Shown here: piece by piece, positions 51,015 through 59,303 of the stretch
How the letters are laid out: the number at the start of each line of letters is the position of its first letter
How positions within the stretch are numbered: the first letter of the stretch is position 1
Origin: Streptomyces sp. NBC_00663
GTDB taxonomy: Bacteria > Actinomycetota > Actinomycetes > Streptomycetales > Streptomycetaceae
DNA: 64,000 bases
Direction: 5' to 3'
Assembly (NCBI RefSeq): GCF_036226885.1
Contig: NZ_CP109027.1
Coordinates: 4,836,001-4,900,000, forward strand
Notes under the pieces: generated by a model
Database searches by the model: none
What the model was told of the DNA's origin: nothing
The model's input: the letters and a program-made list of their open reading frames with translations, nothing else
Made by a program: the position numbers and the translations under genes

Positions 51015-51839
51015 CTAACCGAGCAACCGCTCCAGCACCACGGCGATCCCGTCCTCCTCGTTGGAGGAGGTCACCTCGTCGGCCACCGCCTTGAGTTCCT
51101 CATGGGCGTTGGCCATCGCCACGCCCCGAGCAGCCCAGCCGAACATCGGGATGTCGTTGGGCATGTCACCGAAGGCGATCGTGTCCGCGGCCTTCAGACC
51201 GAGCCGGCGTGCCGCCAGCGACAGTCCCGTCGCCTTCGACAGCCCCAGCGGCAGCAGCTCCACGATGCCCGCGCCCGCCATGGCGACGTTCACGAACCCG
51301 CCCGCCGCCTGCCGAGAGGCCTCCGCCAGCTCGTCGTCCGACAGCTCCGGATGCTGTATGTAGATCTTGTTCAGCGGCGCGCTCCACAGATCGGCCGGGT
51401 CCGTGAACGGGGTGGCGGGCAGCTCGCCGGTGAGCGCGTAGCCCTGCCCCACCAGCACCTCCCCGTCCAGCCCATCCCGGCTGGCGGCCAGATACAGCGG
51501 ACCGACCTCCGCCTCGATCTTCGCGAGCGCGACCCCGGCCAGCTGCCGGTCCAGCGTCACGGACGTCAGCAGCCGGTGCGCGCCGGCGTCGTACACCTGC
51601 GCGCCCTGCCCGCACACCGCGAGGCCCTCGTAGCCGAGGTCGTCGAGGATGTGCCGGGTCCACGGGACCGCGCGGCCGGTCACCACGATGTGCGCGGCAC
51701 CGGCCACTGTGGCCGCGGCGAGCGCGGCACGGGTGCGGTCCGAGACCGACTCGTCGGAGCGCAGGAGCGTCCCGTCGAGGTCGGTCGCGATCAGCCGGTA
51801 AGGGAATCCCCCGGCCGGGGTCGAAGGCGCGTCGCTCAC
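51015..51839 (-). CDS. Cof-type HAD hydrolase (serS-linked)
   Basis: A 274-residue HAD: motif I YRLIATDLDGTLLRSDESVS, motif II HIVVTGRAVPWTRH, C2 cap, motif IV TIAFGDMPNDIPMFGWA. The start GTG overlaps the serS stop by 4 bp (GTGA), so it is translationally coupled to seryl-tRNA synthetase. Close relative of the HAD at 39427-40305. The conserved linkage suggests a phosphatase acting on a metabolite related to translation or serine, but the substrate is unknown. Confidence 0.9.
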   Translation of the reverse strand: MSDAPSTPAGGFPYRLIATDLDGTLLRSDESVSDRTRAALAAATVAGAAHIVVTGRAVPWTRHILDDLGYEGLAVCGQGAQVYDAGAHRLLTSVTLDRQLAGVALAKIEAEVGPLYLAASRDGLDGEVLVGQGYALTGELPATPFTDPADLWSAPLNKIYIQHPELSDDELAEASRQAAGGFVNVAMAGAGIVELLPLGLSKATGLSLAARRLGLKAADTIAFGDMPNDIPMFGWAARGVAMANAHEELKAVADEVTSSNEEDGIAVVLERLLG

Positions 51840-53113
51840 TTGGAGACCGGCTCCAGAACCTCACGGCCGCCCAGGTACGGGCGCAGCATCGCGGGCACGT
51901 GGACGGAGCCGTCGGCCTGCTGGTGGTTCTCCAGGATCGCCACGATCGTGCGCGGTACGGCGCACAGCGTGCCGTTGAGCGTCGCCAGCGGCTGCACCTT
52001 CTTGCCGTCGCGCATGCGGACGGAGAGGCGGCGGGCCTGGAAGCTGTCGCAGTTGGAGGCCGAGGTCAGCTCGCGGTACTTGCCCTGGGTCGGGATCCAC
52101 GCCTCGCAGTCGTACTTACGGGAGGCGGAGGCGCCCAGGTCGCCCGAGGCGACGTCGATGACCTGGAAGGGCAGCTCCAGGCCGGTCAGCCACTGCTTCT
52201 CCCAGTCCAGGAGCCGCTTGTGCTCGTTCTCGGCGTCCTCGGGGGCGACGTACGAGAACATCTCGACCTTGTCGAACTGGTGCACGCGGAAGATGCCGCG
52301 GGTGTCCTTGCCGTACGTGCCGGCCTCGCGGCGGAAGCACGGCGAGAAGCCGGCGTAGCGCATCGGCAGCTGGTCGGCCTCCAGGATCTCGTCCATGTGG
52401 TACGCGGCGAGCGGGACCTCGGAGGTGCCGACCAGGTAGTAGTCGTCCTTCTCCAGGTGGTACACGTTCTCCGCGGCCTGGCCGAGGAAGCCGGTGCCCT
52501 CCATGGCGCGCGGGCGGACCAGCGCGGGGGTGAGCATCGGGACGAAGCCGGCCTCGGTGGCCTGGGCGATCGCCGCGTTGACGAGGGCGAGCTCCAGGAG
52601 CGCGCCGACGCCGGTCAGGTAGTAGAAGCGCGAGCCGGAGACCTTCGCGCCGCGCTCGACGTCGATGGCGCCCAGCGCCTCGCCGAGCTCCAGGTGGTCC
52701 TTGGGCTCGAAGCCCTCGGCGCCGAAGTCGCGGATGGTGCCGTGCGTCTCCAGGACGACGAAGTCCTCCTCGCCGCCGACGGGCACGTCGGGGTGGACGA
52801 GGTTGCCGAGCTGGAGGGCGAGGCGCTTGGTCTCCTCGTCGGCCTCGTGCTGCTCGGCGTCGGCCGCCTTGACGTCGGCCTTGAGCTGCTCCGCCTTCTG
52901 GAGCAGCTCGGCGCGCTCCTCCGGAGTGGCCTTGGGAATGAGCTTGCCGAGCGACTTCTGCTCGGAGCGCAGCTCGTCGAAGCGGACGCCGGACGACCTG
53001 CGCCGCTCGTCGGCGGACAGGAGAGAGTCGACGAGCGCGACGTCCTCTCCACGGGCGCGCTGGGACGCGCGCACTCGGTCGGGGTCCTCACGGAGCAGGC
53101 GAAGGTCAATCAC
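51836..53113 (-). CDS. serS: Seryl-tRNA synthetase
   Basis: A 425-residue class II synthetase. The N-terminal tRNA-binding coiled coil (about residues 25-105) starts VIDLRLLREDPDRVRASQRARGEDV. Motif 2 is CFRREAGTYGKDTRGIFRVHQFDKVE and motif 3 is GTLCAVPRTIVAILENHQ. It charges tRNA-Ser. GTG 53113 gives the conserved VIDLRLL opening. Downstream are the coupled HAD gene and, about 1 kb further on the other strand, a tRNA-Ser-like RNA; upstream is the DnaA-box gap. Confidence 0.97.
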   Translation of the reverse strand: MIDLRLLREDPDRVRASQRARGEDVALVDSLLSADERRRSSGVRFDELRSEQKSLGKLIPKATPEERAELLQKAEQLKADVKAADAEQHEADEETKRLALQLGNLVHPDVPVGGEEDFVVLETHGTIRDFGAEGFEPKDHLELGEALGAIDVERGAKVSGSRFYYLTGVGALLELALVNAAIAQATEAGFVPMLTPALVRPRAMEGTGFLGQAAENVYHLEKDDYYLVGTSEVPLAAYHMDEILEADQLPMRYAGFSPCFRREAGTYGKDTRGIFRVHQFDKVEMFSYVAPEDAENEHKRLLDWEKQWLTGLELPFQVIDVASGDLGASASRKYDCEAWIPTQGKYRELTSASNCDSFQARRLSVRMRDGKKVQPLATLNGTLCAVPRTIVAILENHQQADGSVHVPAMLRPYLGGREVLEPVSK

Positions 53114-53686
53114 GCGCTCAAGGCTACCGGTGCCGGATGTGAGCCCACGACTCACTATTCCGAACTACGCCTTACGTACCGTTATGGGGGAATTGCCCTC
53201 TGTGTTCGCCCGTGTCAATAAAAGGTGTCTCACTCCCTGGAACGAAGCAGGTTCCGGGTGCCTGGTTGACTGGATTTCCTTGTGGGGAACGGGATTTGAG
53301 GGCGGCTCTGTCCACAGGAATCCACACCCCGAATGAGTTATCCACAGGCTGTGCGAAAGATCTGTGGACTTCGGAATTGATCATTCCGATCCGGGGGTGA
53401 CGGGCGAAGAATTCCCGTTCCAAACCGTCTTCACGCCCACTTTCGAGTGGAAATGGGTCGCCCCAAAGGATTGATCGATGGAAACGGGTGGACGAAGGGT
53501 GACCTGTGGGGCTGTGGACGAAGTTGGGTGCTGTAGGGCGATTTGTCGACTAGGTAGTGGTTCCGTGTCGACTTGTCCCCAGGTCGAGATGGCACCCTGT
53601 GGATAACACCTGTGGATAACGAAAATATGCAGGTAAGAGCGGCTGGAAACCTGCTGGAAACCTACGAGACGCCTGCGGGACGTCGG
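53114..53686. promoter_or_regulatory. serS-pheA intergenic region with DnaA-box cluster
   Basis: About 570 bp without a gene, more AT-rich than its surroundings. It must contain the serS promoter. Its main feature is the DnaA-box cluster from 53308 to 53619. Confidence 0.65.
53308..53619. promoter_or_regulatory. DnaA-box cluster outside oriC
   Basis: Perfect TTATCCACA nonamers are at 53338-53346 (plus), 53598-53606 (minus) and 53611-53619 (minus). One-mismatch boxes are at 53308-53316, 53513-53521 (minus) and 53573-53581; weaker ones are at 53318-53326 and 53363-53371. A DnaA-box cluster outside oriC that restrains replication has been described in S. coelicolor; this locus may be its equivalent or a similar titration site. 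Confidence 0.72.
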
Positions 53687-54619
53687 TCAGAAACGCCCGT
53701 CCTGGCAGCGCGCCACCCAGTCCGATGCCGCCACGAACTCGTCGTCCGAGGTTCCGCGCAGCGGCGGGCGCACCCCGCCCTCGGTCGCGTCCGCACGCGG
53801 GTACGAGCCGAGGTACCGGATCTCCAGGCAGATCCGCTTGAGCCCCATGAGGGCCTCGGCGACCCTGCGGTCGGAGATGTGGCCCTCGGCGTCGATGCAG
53901 AAGCAGTAGTTGCCGATGCCGGCGCCGGTGGGCCGGGACTGGAGCAGCATCAGGTTGATGCCGCGGGTGGCGAACTCGCCGAGCAGGTCGCGCAGGCCGC
54001 CGGGGTGGTCGTCGCGCTGCCACAGCACGACGGAGGTCTTGTCGGCGCCGGTCGGTGCGGCGGGCCGGGCGGGTCGGCCGACCAGTACGAAGCGGGTCTG
54101 GGCGTTCTCGGCGTCGTGGATGCCGGTCTCCAGGGCCTCCAGGCCGTACAGGGCCGCGGCGAACTCTCCGGCGAAGGCGGCGTCGTACTGGCCCTCCTGG
54201 ACCAGCCGGGCGGCGTCCGCGTTGGAGGCGGCGGACTCCCAGTGGGCGTCCGGGAGGTTCTTCTTCAGCCAGTTGCGGACCTGCGGCTGGGCCGCGGGGT
54301 GCGCGGAGACGGTCTTGATCTCCGAGAGCTTGGTGCCGGGCCGGACCAGCAGCGCGAAGGTGATCGACAGCAGCACCTCGCGGTAGATCATCAGCGGGGC
54401 GCCCGCGACCAGCTCGTCGAGGGTGGTGGTGATGCCGCCCTCGACGGAGTTCTCGATCGGCACGAACGCGGCCTCGGCCTCACCGGCCCGCACCGCGTCC
54501 AGCGCGGACTGCACGGACACGTACGGGATCAGCTCCCGCGTGGCCGCCTCCGGAAGCCTGCGCAGAGCGGCTTCGGTGAAGGTGCCCTCGGGACCGAGAT
54601 ACGCATAGCTCGCTGGCAT
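53687..54619 (-). CDS. pheA: Prephenate dehydratase
   Basis: A 310-residue monofunctional enzyme. The catalytic domain is SYAYLGPEGTFTEAALRRLP, VPIENSVEGGITTTLDEL and the active-site TRF motif in NAQTRFVLVG. A C-terminal ACT domain (TSVVLWQRDDHPGGLRDLLGEFATRGINLMLLQSRPTGAGIGNYCFCIDAEGH) binds phenylalanine for feedback inhibition. It converts prephenate to phenylpyruvate. The upstream G-run tract (54723-54758) lies between it and dtpA on the same strand. Confidence 0.95.
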   Translation of the reverse strand: MPASYAYLGPEGTFTEAALRRLPEAATRELIPYVSVQSALDAVRAGEAEAAFVPIENSVEGGITTTLDELVAGAPLMIYREVLLSITFALLVRPGTKLSEIKTVSAHPAAQPQVRNWLKKNLPDAHWESAASNADAARLVQEGQYDAAFAGEFAAALYGLEALETGIHDAENAQTRFVLVGRPARPAAPTGADKTSVVLWQRDDHPGGLRDLLGEFATRGINLMLLQSRPTGAGIGNYCFCIDAEGHISDRRVAEALMGLKRICLEIRYLGSYPRADATEGGVRPPLRGTSDDEFVAASDWVARCQDGRF

Positions 54620-54722
54620 GACCTCACCCTAATGGGCCTTGCGAACCCCGGGCACTCGTTCCACCACGGCCCCTCCGCTGAGTGAATCGCCGTGACGGAA
54701 CGCGGCCCCGCGCGTTGGCGAG

Positions 54723-54758
54723 CCCCAGCCCCCCAGCCCCCCAGCCCCCCAGCCCCCC
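54723..54758 (-). repeat. G-quadruplex-prone G-run array
   Basis: On the minus strand this is four runs of six G and one run of four G separated by CT dinucleotides, an 8-bp simple repeat. It lies 9 bp after the dtpA stop and about 100 bp before the pheA start, both read in the same direction, so it would be in the dtpA-pheA transcript. Confidence 0.85.
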
Positions 54759-54767
54759 GCCGTCCGC

Positions 54768-56066
54768 TCACCCCTCCAGCAGCCCCTGCCCCACGTACTC
54801 CCCTTCCGCCGCCCCGCCCGGCACCGCGAACAGGCCGCTGGACTCGTGGCGGATGTACTTCGACAGCGCGTCGCCGCGGTCGAGCTTGCGCTGGACGGGG
54901 ACGAAGCCGCGCAGCGGGTCGGCCTGCCAGCAGACGAAGAGCAGGCCCGCGTCCGGGGTGCCGTCCGTGGCGATGCCGTCGTGGAAGGACCAGGGGCGGC
55001 GGAGCATCGCCGCGCCCCCGTTCTGGTCGGGCCGGGTGATCCGGGCGTGGGCGTTGAGGGGGACCACCAGGTCGCCCTTGGCGTCGGTCTTCTCCAGGTC
55101 CATCGCGGTCGTCTCGGAGCCGCCGGTCAGCGGTGCCCCGTTCGCCTTGCGCCGCCCGATGACCTGCTCCTGCGCCTTCACCGTGAGCTGCTCCCAGTCG
55201 TCGAGGAGCATCCGGATACGGCGTACGACGGCGTAGGAGCCGTTCGCCATCCACGCGGGGTCGGTCGAGCCGGACGACGGGACGAAGATCCGCCGGTCGA
55301 AGTCCGATTCCGTCGGCTTCGGATTGCGGGTGCCGTCGATCTGGCCCATCAGGTTGCGTGCCGTCATGGTGTGGGCGGTGGCGCCCGGCGAGCGGTTGAA
55401 GCCGTTCATCTGCCAGCGGATCTTCGCCGCGCCGCCCGCGTCCTTCTGGATCGCGCGCAGGGCGTGGAAAGCGACCAGGGCGTCGTCGGCGCCGATCTGC
55501 ACCCACAGGTCGCCGTTGCTGCGCGCCTTGTCGAGCTGGTCGGAGGAGAAGGCGGGCAGCGGGTCGAGGGCGACCGGCCGCTGTTTCTCCAGTCCGGTCC
55601 GCGCGAAGAAGCTGTGCCCGAAGCCGAAGGTGATGGTCAGCGCGGACGGGCCGGCGTCACGGGCGACATCCGTGTCGTCGGACGCCGTCGCCTCGCCCGC
55701 CATCAGCCGCCGGGCCGTCTCCGACCAGCGGCGCAGCAGTGCGGCCGCGCCCTTGCGGCCCGCGCCGGCCGCCAGGTCGAAGGCGACGAGGTGGCCGCGG
55801 GCCTGGAGGCCCTGGAGGATGCCGGGCTGATGTTTCCCGTGAAACATCACCTCCTCGGCGCCGAGTGAGGTGAGCGGGGTGGCCTCGGCGGGCCGTGCGG
55901 CGTACCCCACGGCTCCGCCGGCCGCGCCGAGCACGAGCCCGGTGGCACCGGTGGTGCCCAGCAGCCGGCGCCGCGAAAGGCCCTCCTTGGGGAGGGCGCT
56001 TTCCGAAACGCCGTCATTAACTGCCCTCTCGGCAGCCCGGGCCTCCGGGATGGACTGGTCAGCCAT
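54768..56066 (-). CDS. dtpA: Tat-exported DyP-type heme peroxidase
   Basis: A 432-residue protein with a twin-arginine signal (LSRRRLLGTTGATGLVLGAAGGAVGYAA, about residues 30-58) and a two-domain DyP fold carrying the signature GQIDGTRNP and the late proximal histidine region. It matches the EfeB/DtpA branch. In Streptomyces lividans, DtpA at this locus works in copper delivery for radical copper oxidase maturation, which fits the copper genes just upstream. A degenerate parS-like sequence (55832-55845) lies inside and encodes FHGK in place of FHVK. It starts 8 bp after the CopC-CopD stop. Confidence 0.92.
   Translation of the reverse strand: MADQSIPEARAAERAVNDGVSESALPKEGLSRRRLLGTTGATGLVLGAAGGAVGYAARPAEATPLTSLGAEEVMFHGKHQPGILQGLQARGHLVAFDLAAGAGRKGAAALLRRWSETARRLMAGEATASDDTDVARDAGPSALTITFGFGHSFFARTGLEKQRPVALDPLPAFSSDQLDKARSNGDLWVQIGADDALVAFHALRAIQKDAGGAAKIRWQMNGFNRSPGATAHTMTARNLMGQIDGTRNPKPTESDFDRRIFVPSSGSTDPAWMANGSYAVVRRIRMLLDDWEQLTVKAQEQVIGRRKANGAPLTGGSETTAMDLEKTDAKGDLVVPLNAHARITRPDQNGGAAMLRRPWSFHDGIATDGTPDAGLLFVCWQADPLRGFVPVQRKLDRGDALSKYIRHESSGLFAVPGGAAEGEYVGQGLLEG
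55832..55845. other. Intragenic degenerate parS (one mismatch)
   Basis: GTTTCCCGTGAAAC, one base from consensus, within dtpA just after the signal region. Confidence 0.6.
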
Positions 56067-56073
56067 GGGTGGT

Positions 56074-58080
56074 TCAGCCGATCTGCGCGTTCTTGGAGAC
56101 GGTGGTCTGGTCGATGTCGGAGGTCCGCACGGTCACGGCGACCTTCCAGTCGCCCGCCATGGGGAGCTGCACACCGCTGGCGGTCCAGTGGCCGGTGGTG
56201 ATGCGGTCGGGGGTGACGGGCAGCGGTCCGATGTTCTTGGCCTCGAGGGTGAAGGAGACCTTCACTTCGGGCACGTCGAAGGCGCGGCCGTTGGGGCGCT
56301 CCACATAGACGTGCATCTCGTTGGCGCCGACCCGCGCGGGGTTGAGGTCGACCCGGGCGATGCCCTTGCCGTCCTCGCCTCCGGTGTCGAAGGGGATGTC
56401 CAGGGTGACCGCGGAGGACGTGTCCGCGGAGGACGACGAGGAGGAAGCGGACGAGGACGTGGCGGCCTTGGCCTCCTCCTCGGTGCGCCCGGGCTCGGTC
56501 TGGGTCAGCACGGTGGTGACGGCGAGCAGGACGACGGCGACGCCGGCCTCGGTGAGCACCGAGCGGCGCAGTCCGAACCGGTCGGGGTTGGCGTCCCGCT
56601 GCCGCTTGCGCCGGGCGGTGTCGACGGCGGCCCGCTGCCGGGCGAGCTGGGCGGCCCGCCCGGAGTCGGCACCGGCCGCGCCGGCACCGACGTGCTCCTT
56701 CTCCCGTACGAGAGCCTCCTGTACGGGGGCCTCCTGTACGGGAGCCTTCTGTACGTCAGCCCTTTCCGCGTCGGTCGTCTGTACGTCAGCCCCTTCCGCG
56801 TCCGCGTCCGCGTCCGTCTCTTCCGTCTCTTCGGTCTCCGCGGTCGCCACCGCCCCGGTGTTTGCGAGGCGTGCCGTCCAGCGCCGTGAGATCCAGGCGA
56901 TACCGACGAGGAGCGCCACGAGCCCGATCTTGACGAGCAGCAGCTGACCGTACGTGGTGGCGGTGAAGGCGGACCAGGAGCCGAGCTGTCTCCACGACTG
57001 GTAGATGCCGGTCGCGACGAGTGTGACGACGGAGGTGAAGGCGAGGGTGGAGAAGCGGCGTACGGCGGAGCGTTCGATGGGAGTGTCCGCGCGGTACAGC
57101 GCCACGAGAAGGGCGCACAGGCCGCCCAGCCAGGCGGCGACGGCCAGCAGGTGGAGCACGTCGACGGGCATCGCGATGCCCGTCTGGAGGCCGGTGGAGG
57201 CGTGTTCGGCCATGGCCCAGCTCGCGGCGAGTCCGGCGGCGACCACGGTGCCGCCGATCGCGAGCCCGAAGGTCAGGTCGCGTTTCTCCTCGTCCTCGCG
57301 TTTGTCGTAGGCCCCGAAGAGCACGGCGATGAACAGCGCGGCCGCACTGAGCAGCAGCAGTCGGGAGACGAGCGCGGCGCCGGTCTTGGTCTGGAGGACC
57401 TGGCCGAGCAGGCTCAGGTCGAAGACGTCGCCGAAGGAGCCGGTGCCGGTGTAGGAGCCGCGCAGGAGCAGCAGCAGAAGGGTGGCCGCGGCGAGCGCGA
57501 GCCATCCGGAGACGACGAGTCGCTGTACGGCCCGTACGCCGGAGCCGCGCTGCCAGCAGGCGAGGACGAAGGCGGCGCCGCCGACCATGACGATGAAGCC
57601 GGCGTAGGAGACGTAGCGGCCGAACCCGTAGAGCCAGCCGACGACTCCGCCTCCGGCGGTCTGGTCGGAGACCGAGACGCTGGTCCGGGAGGGGGCGCCG
57701 ATGGAGAAGGTGTAGGCCCCGGCGACGGGGTGGCTGTCCTCGGAGACGACCTGGTAGGTGACGGTGTATGTGCCGTCGGGCAGGCCGCTGTGCAGTTGGA
57801 CGGCGTAGGTGGTGCCGCTGACGTTGGCCGGCTTGCCCTCGTCGACGCGTTTGCCCTTGGGGTCGAGGACCCGGAGCGAGCCGTCGGACATCGCGACCTT
57901 CTCGGAGAAGGTGAGCGAGACCTGGTCCGGGGCCTTGGCGACCACCGTCCCCTGCTGGGGGTCGCTGCCGGTCAGCGCGGCGTGCGCGGAGGCCGGTCCG
58001 GCGCCGGCGAAGAGCAGTCCGGTGGCCGCGAGGAGCAGCAGTACGAGGACCCGCACGCGGGGGGCGATGGTCTGCGTCAA
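56074..58080 (-). CDS. CopC-CopD fusion copper resistance/uptake protein
   Basis: A 668-residue protein. A signal peptide is followed by a CopC domain (mature start HAALTGSDPQQGTVVAKAPDQVSLTFSEKV, with copper-ligand HAALT and DSHPVAGAYTFSIG). A CopD membrane domain of about eight helices (residues about 150-400) follows. The tail has five-residue repeats (VQEAP-type) and a membrane anchor before a final YtkA-like or CopC-related extracytoplasmic domain. Relatives of this type (YcnJ) import copper. The start is TTG 58080 after GGGAGGGA. It sits in the copper operon upstream of dtpA. Confidence 0.9.
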   Translation of the reverse strand: MTQTIAPRVRVLVLLLLAATGLLFAGAGPASAHAALTGSDPQQGTVVAKAPDQVSLTFSEKVAMSDGSLRVLDPKGKRVDEGKPANVSGTTYAVQLHSGLPDGTYTVTYQVVSEDSHPVAGAYTFSIGAPSRTSVSVSDQTAGGGVVGWLYGFGRYVSYAGFIVMVGGAAFVLACWQRGSGVRAVQRLVVSGWLALAAATLLLLLLRGSYTGTGSFGDVFDLSLLGQVLQTKTGAALVSRLLLLSAAALFIAVLFGAYDKREDEEKRDLTFGLAIGGTVVAAGLAASWAMAEHASTGLQTGIAMPVDVLHLLAVAAWLGGLCALLVALYRADTPIERSAVRRFSTLAFTSVVTLVATGIYQSWRQLGSWSAFTATTYGQLLLVKIGLVALLVGIAWISRRWTARLANTGAVATAETEETEETDADADAEGADVQTTDAERADVQKAPVQEAPVQEALVREKEHVGAGAAGADSGRAAQLARQRAAVDTARRKRQRDANPDRFGLRRSVLTEAGVAVVLLAVTTVLTQTEPGRTEEEAKAATSSSASSSSSSADTSSAVTLDIPFDTGGEDGKGIARVDLNPARVGANEMHVYVERPNGRAFDVPEVKVSFTLEAKNIGPLPVTPDRITTGHWTASGVQLPMAGDWKVAVTVRTSDIDQTTVSKNAQIG
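56706..56800 (-). repeat. 15-bp tandem repeat in the CopC-CopD gene
   Basis: Units of the type GTACGGGAGCCTCCT recur at 15-bp steps from 56706 and then degrade into 20- and 30-bp related units and a CCGCGT run. They encode the VQEAP/VQKAP and ADVQ peptides of the cytoplasmic tail. Confidence 0.8.
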
Positions 58081-58093
58081 GGTGGTCCCTCCC

Positions 58094-58561
58094 TCAGTGC
58101 CCGGTCTTGGGGGTGTACGTCGCGGACTTCACCGGCATCTCGACGGTGACCGGGTCGGAGTCGGCGAAGTGCAGTTCGACGGAGACGGTCTGGCCCTGCT
58201 TCGGCTGGTGCTTCAGCTTCTCGAACATGAGATGGGTGCCGCCGCTTTTGAACACGAGTTGACCGTGGGCGGGTACGTCGAGGCGGTCGGCCTGCTGCAT
58301 GGCGGAGTCGACGGTCTCGTGCATGGTGACCTCGCCGAGGTCGCTGGTCACGGACGTCAGTTCGGCCTTCGTACCGCCCTTGTTGGTGACGGTCAGGAAG
58401 CCGGCGGCCATCGTGTCGGAGACCGGCTGCGGCATGTAGGCGCCGGCGACGGACAGTTGGGCCTTGCCGTCGTCGGAGGAGGCGGAGGAGCCGGAGGAGC
58501 CGCAGCCGGTGAGCAGCAGGATCCCGGTCAGGCCGGCGCCGAGGAGGGCCGTCCGCCTCAC
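58094..58561 (-). CDS. ecuC: PCuAC-type copper chaperone lipoprotein
   Basis: A 155-residue lipoprotein (lipobox LLTGCGSSG). The PCuAC copper-binding pattern H(M)x10Mx21HxM is visible as EVTMHETVDSAMQQADRLDVPAHGQLVFKSGGTHLMF. It hands Cu(I) to Sco and the CuA site of cytochrome oxidase. GTG 58561 overlaps the sco stop by 4 bp. In S. lividans the corresponding protein is called ECuC. Confidence 0.88.
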   Translation of the reverse strand: MRRTALLGAGLTGILLLTGCGSSGSSASSDDGKAQLSVAGAYMPQPVSDTMAAGFLTVTNKGGTKAELTSVTSDLGEVTMHETVDSAMQQADRLDVPAHGQLVFKSGGTHLMFEKLKHQPKQGQTVSVELHFADSDPVTVEMPVKSATYTPKTGH

Positions 58562-59211
58562 GGGGTCTCTCCCTTGACGAGCTTGGGGAGGTCCTTGATG
58601 TAGTCGTCGACGGTGGCTTCCTCGGTGTAGAGGACGTATCCGCCGTCGGTCTTCGGGGAGAAGGCGACGACCTGGGTGCCGTGGGTCGAGACGATCTTGC
58701 CGTTCTTGTCCTTGTGCGGTGCCTCGATGGTGATGCCGAGGGTGCGGGCGCCGGCCTGGATGGTGGCGAAGTCGCCGGTGAGGCCGACGACCTGGGAGTC
58801 GATGCCCTTGAGCCACTTACCGAGGGCCTTCGGGGTGTCCCGGTCGGGGTCGGTGGTGACGAAGACGATCCGCAGCTCGTCCTGCTGGGCCTTGGGCAGC
58901 TTGCTCTTGGCGACGGCGATGTTGCTCATCGTCGTGGGGCAGACGTCGGGGCAGTTGGTGTAGCCGAAGTAGATCAGCGTGGGGCGGCCCTTGGTCTGCT
59001 CGCGGAGGTCGTACTTCTTGCCGTCGGTGTCGGTGAGGACGAGGTCCGGCTTCTCGAAGGGCTTGTCGAGGACGATGGCGGCCTTCGCGGCGGCGGAGTC
59101 CTCGGAGACCACGGAGACGGGTGAGCCGGTGTCGTCACCGCTGCCGCAGGCGGTCAGGGTCAGGGAGGCGGCGGCGAGCAGCGCGGCCGCGGCGAACGTC
59201 TTCTTGCGCAT
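58558..59211 (-). CDS. sco: Sco copper chaperone lipoprotein
   Basis: A 217-residue SCO1/SenC protein with lipobox LTLTACGSG, a thioredoxin-like fold, the CxxxC copper site CPDVC, and the later histidine ligand in STHGTQV. It delivers copper for CuA assembly and, in streptomycetes, for morphogenesis-linked copper oxidases. First gene of a tight minus-strand set with the PCuAC gene. Confidence 0.95.
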   Translation of the reverse strand: MRKKTFAAAALLAAASLTLTACGSGDDTGSPVSVVSEDSAAAKAAIVLDKPFEKPDLVLTDTDGKKYDLREQTKGRPTLIYFGYTNCPDVCPTTMSNIAVAKSKLPKAQQDELRIVFVTTDPDRDTPKALGKWLKGIDSQVVGLTGDFATIQAGARTLGITIEAPHKDKNGKIVSTHGTQVVAFSPKTDGGYVLYTEEATVDDYIKDLPKLVKGETP

Positions 59212-59244
59212 AGAGAAATGTCCCAGATGTGAGGGCTCCGGCGT

Positions 59245-59284
59245 GCACCGGGGGCGGTACGGGCGGTGGTGCCACCCCCGGTGC
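59245..59284 (-). terminator. Hairpin between ycnI-like and sco genes
   Basis: A 10-bp stem (59245-59254 with 59275-59284) plus partial extension, downstream of the YcnI-like gene stop (59304) and before the sco start. It may attenuate read-through. Confidence 0.7.
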
Positions 59285-59303
59285 GACGCGCGGACGGTCG
59301 GAC

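Noticed and set aside
53308..53619. Chromosomal origin oriC
   Set aside because: DnaA boxes are present, but dnaA and dnaN are absent and the box number is far below the roughly 19 of streptomycete oriC.
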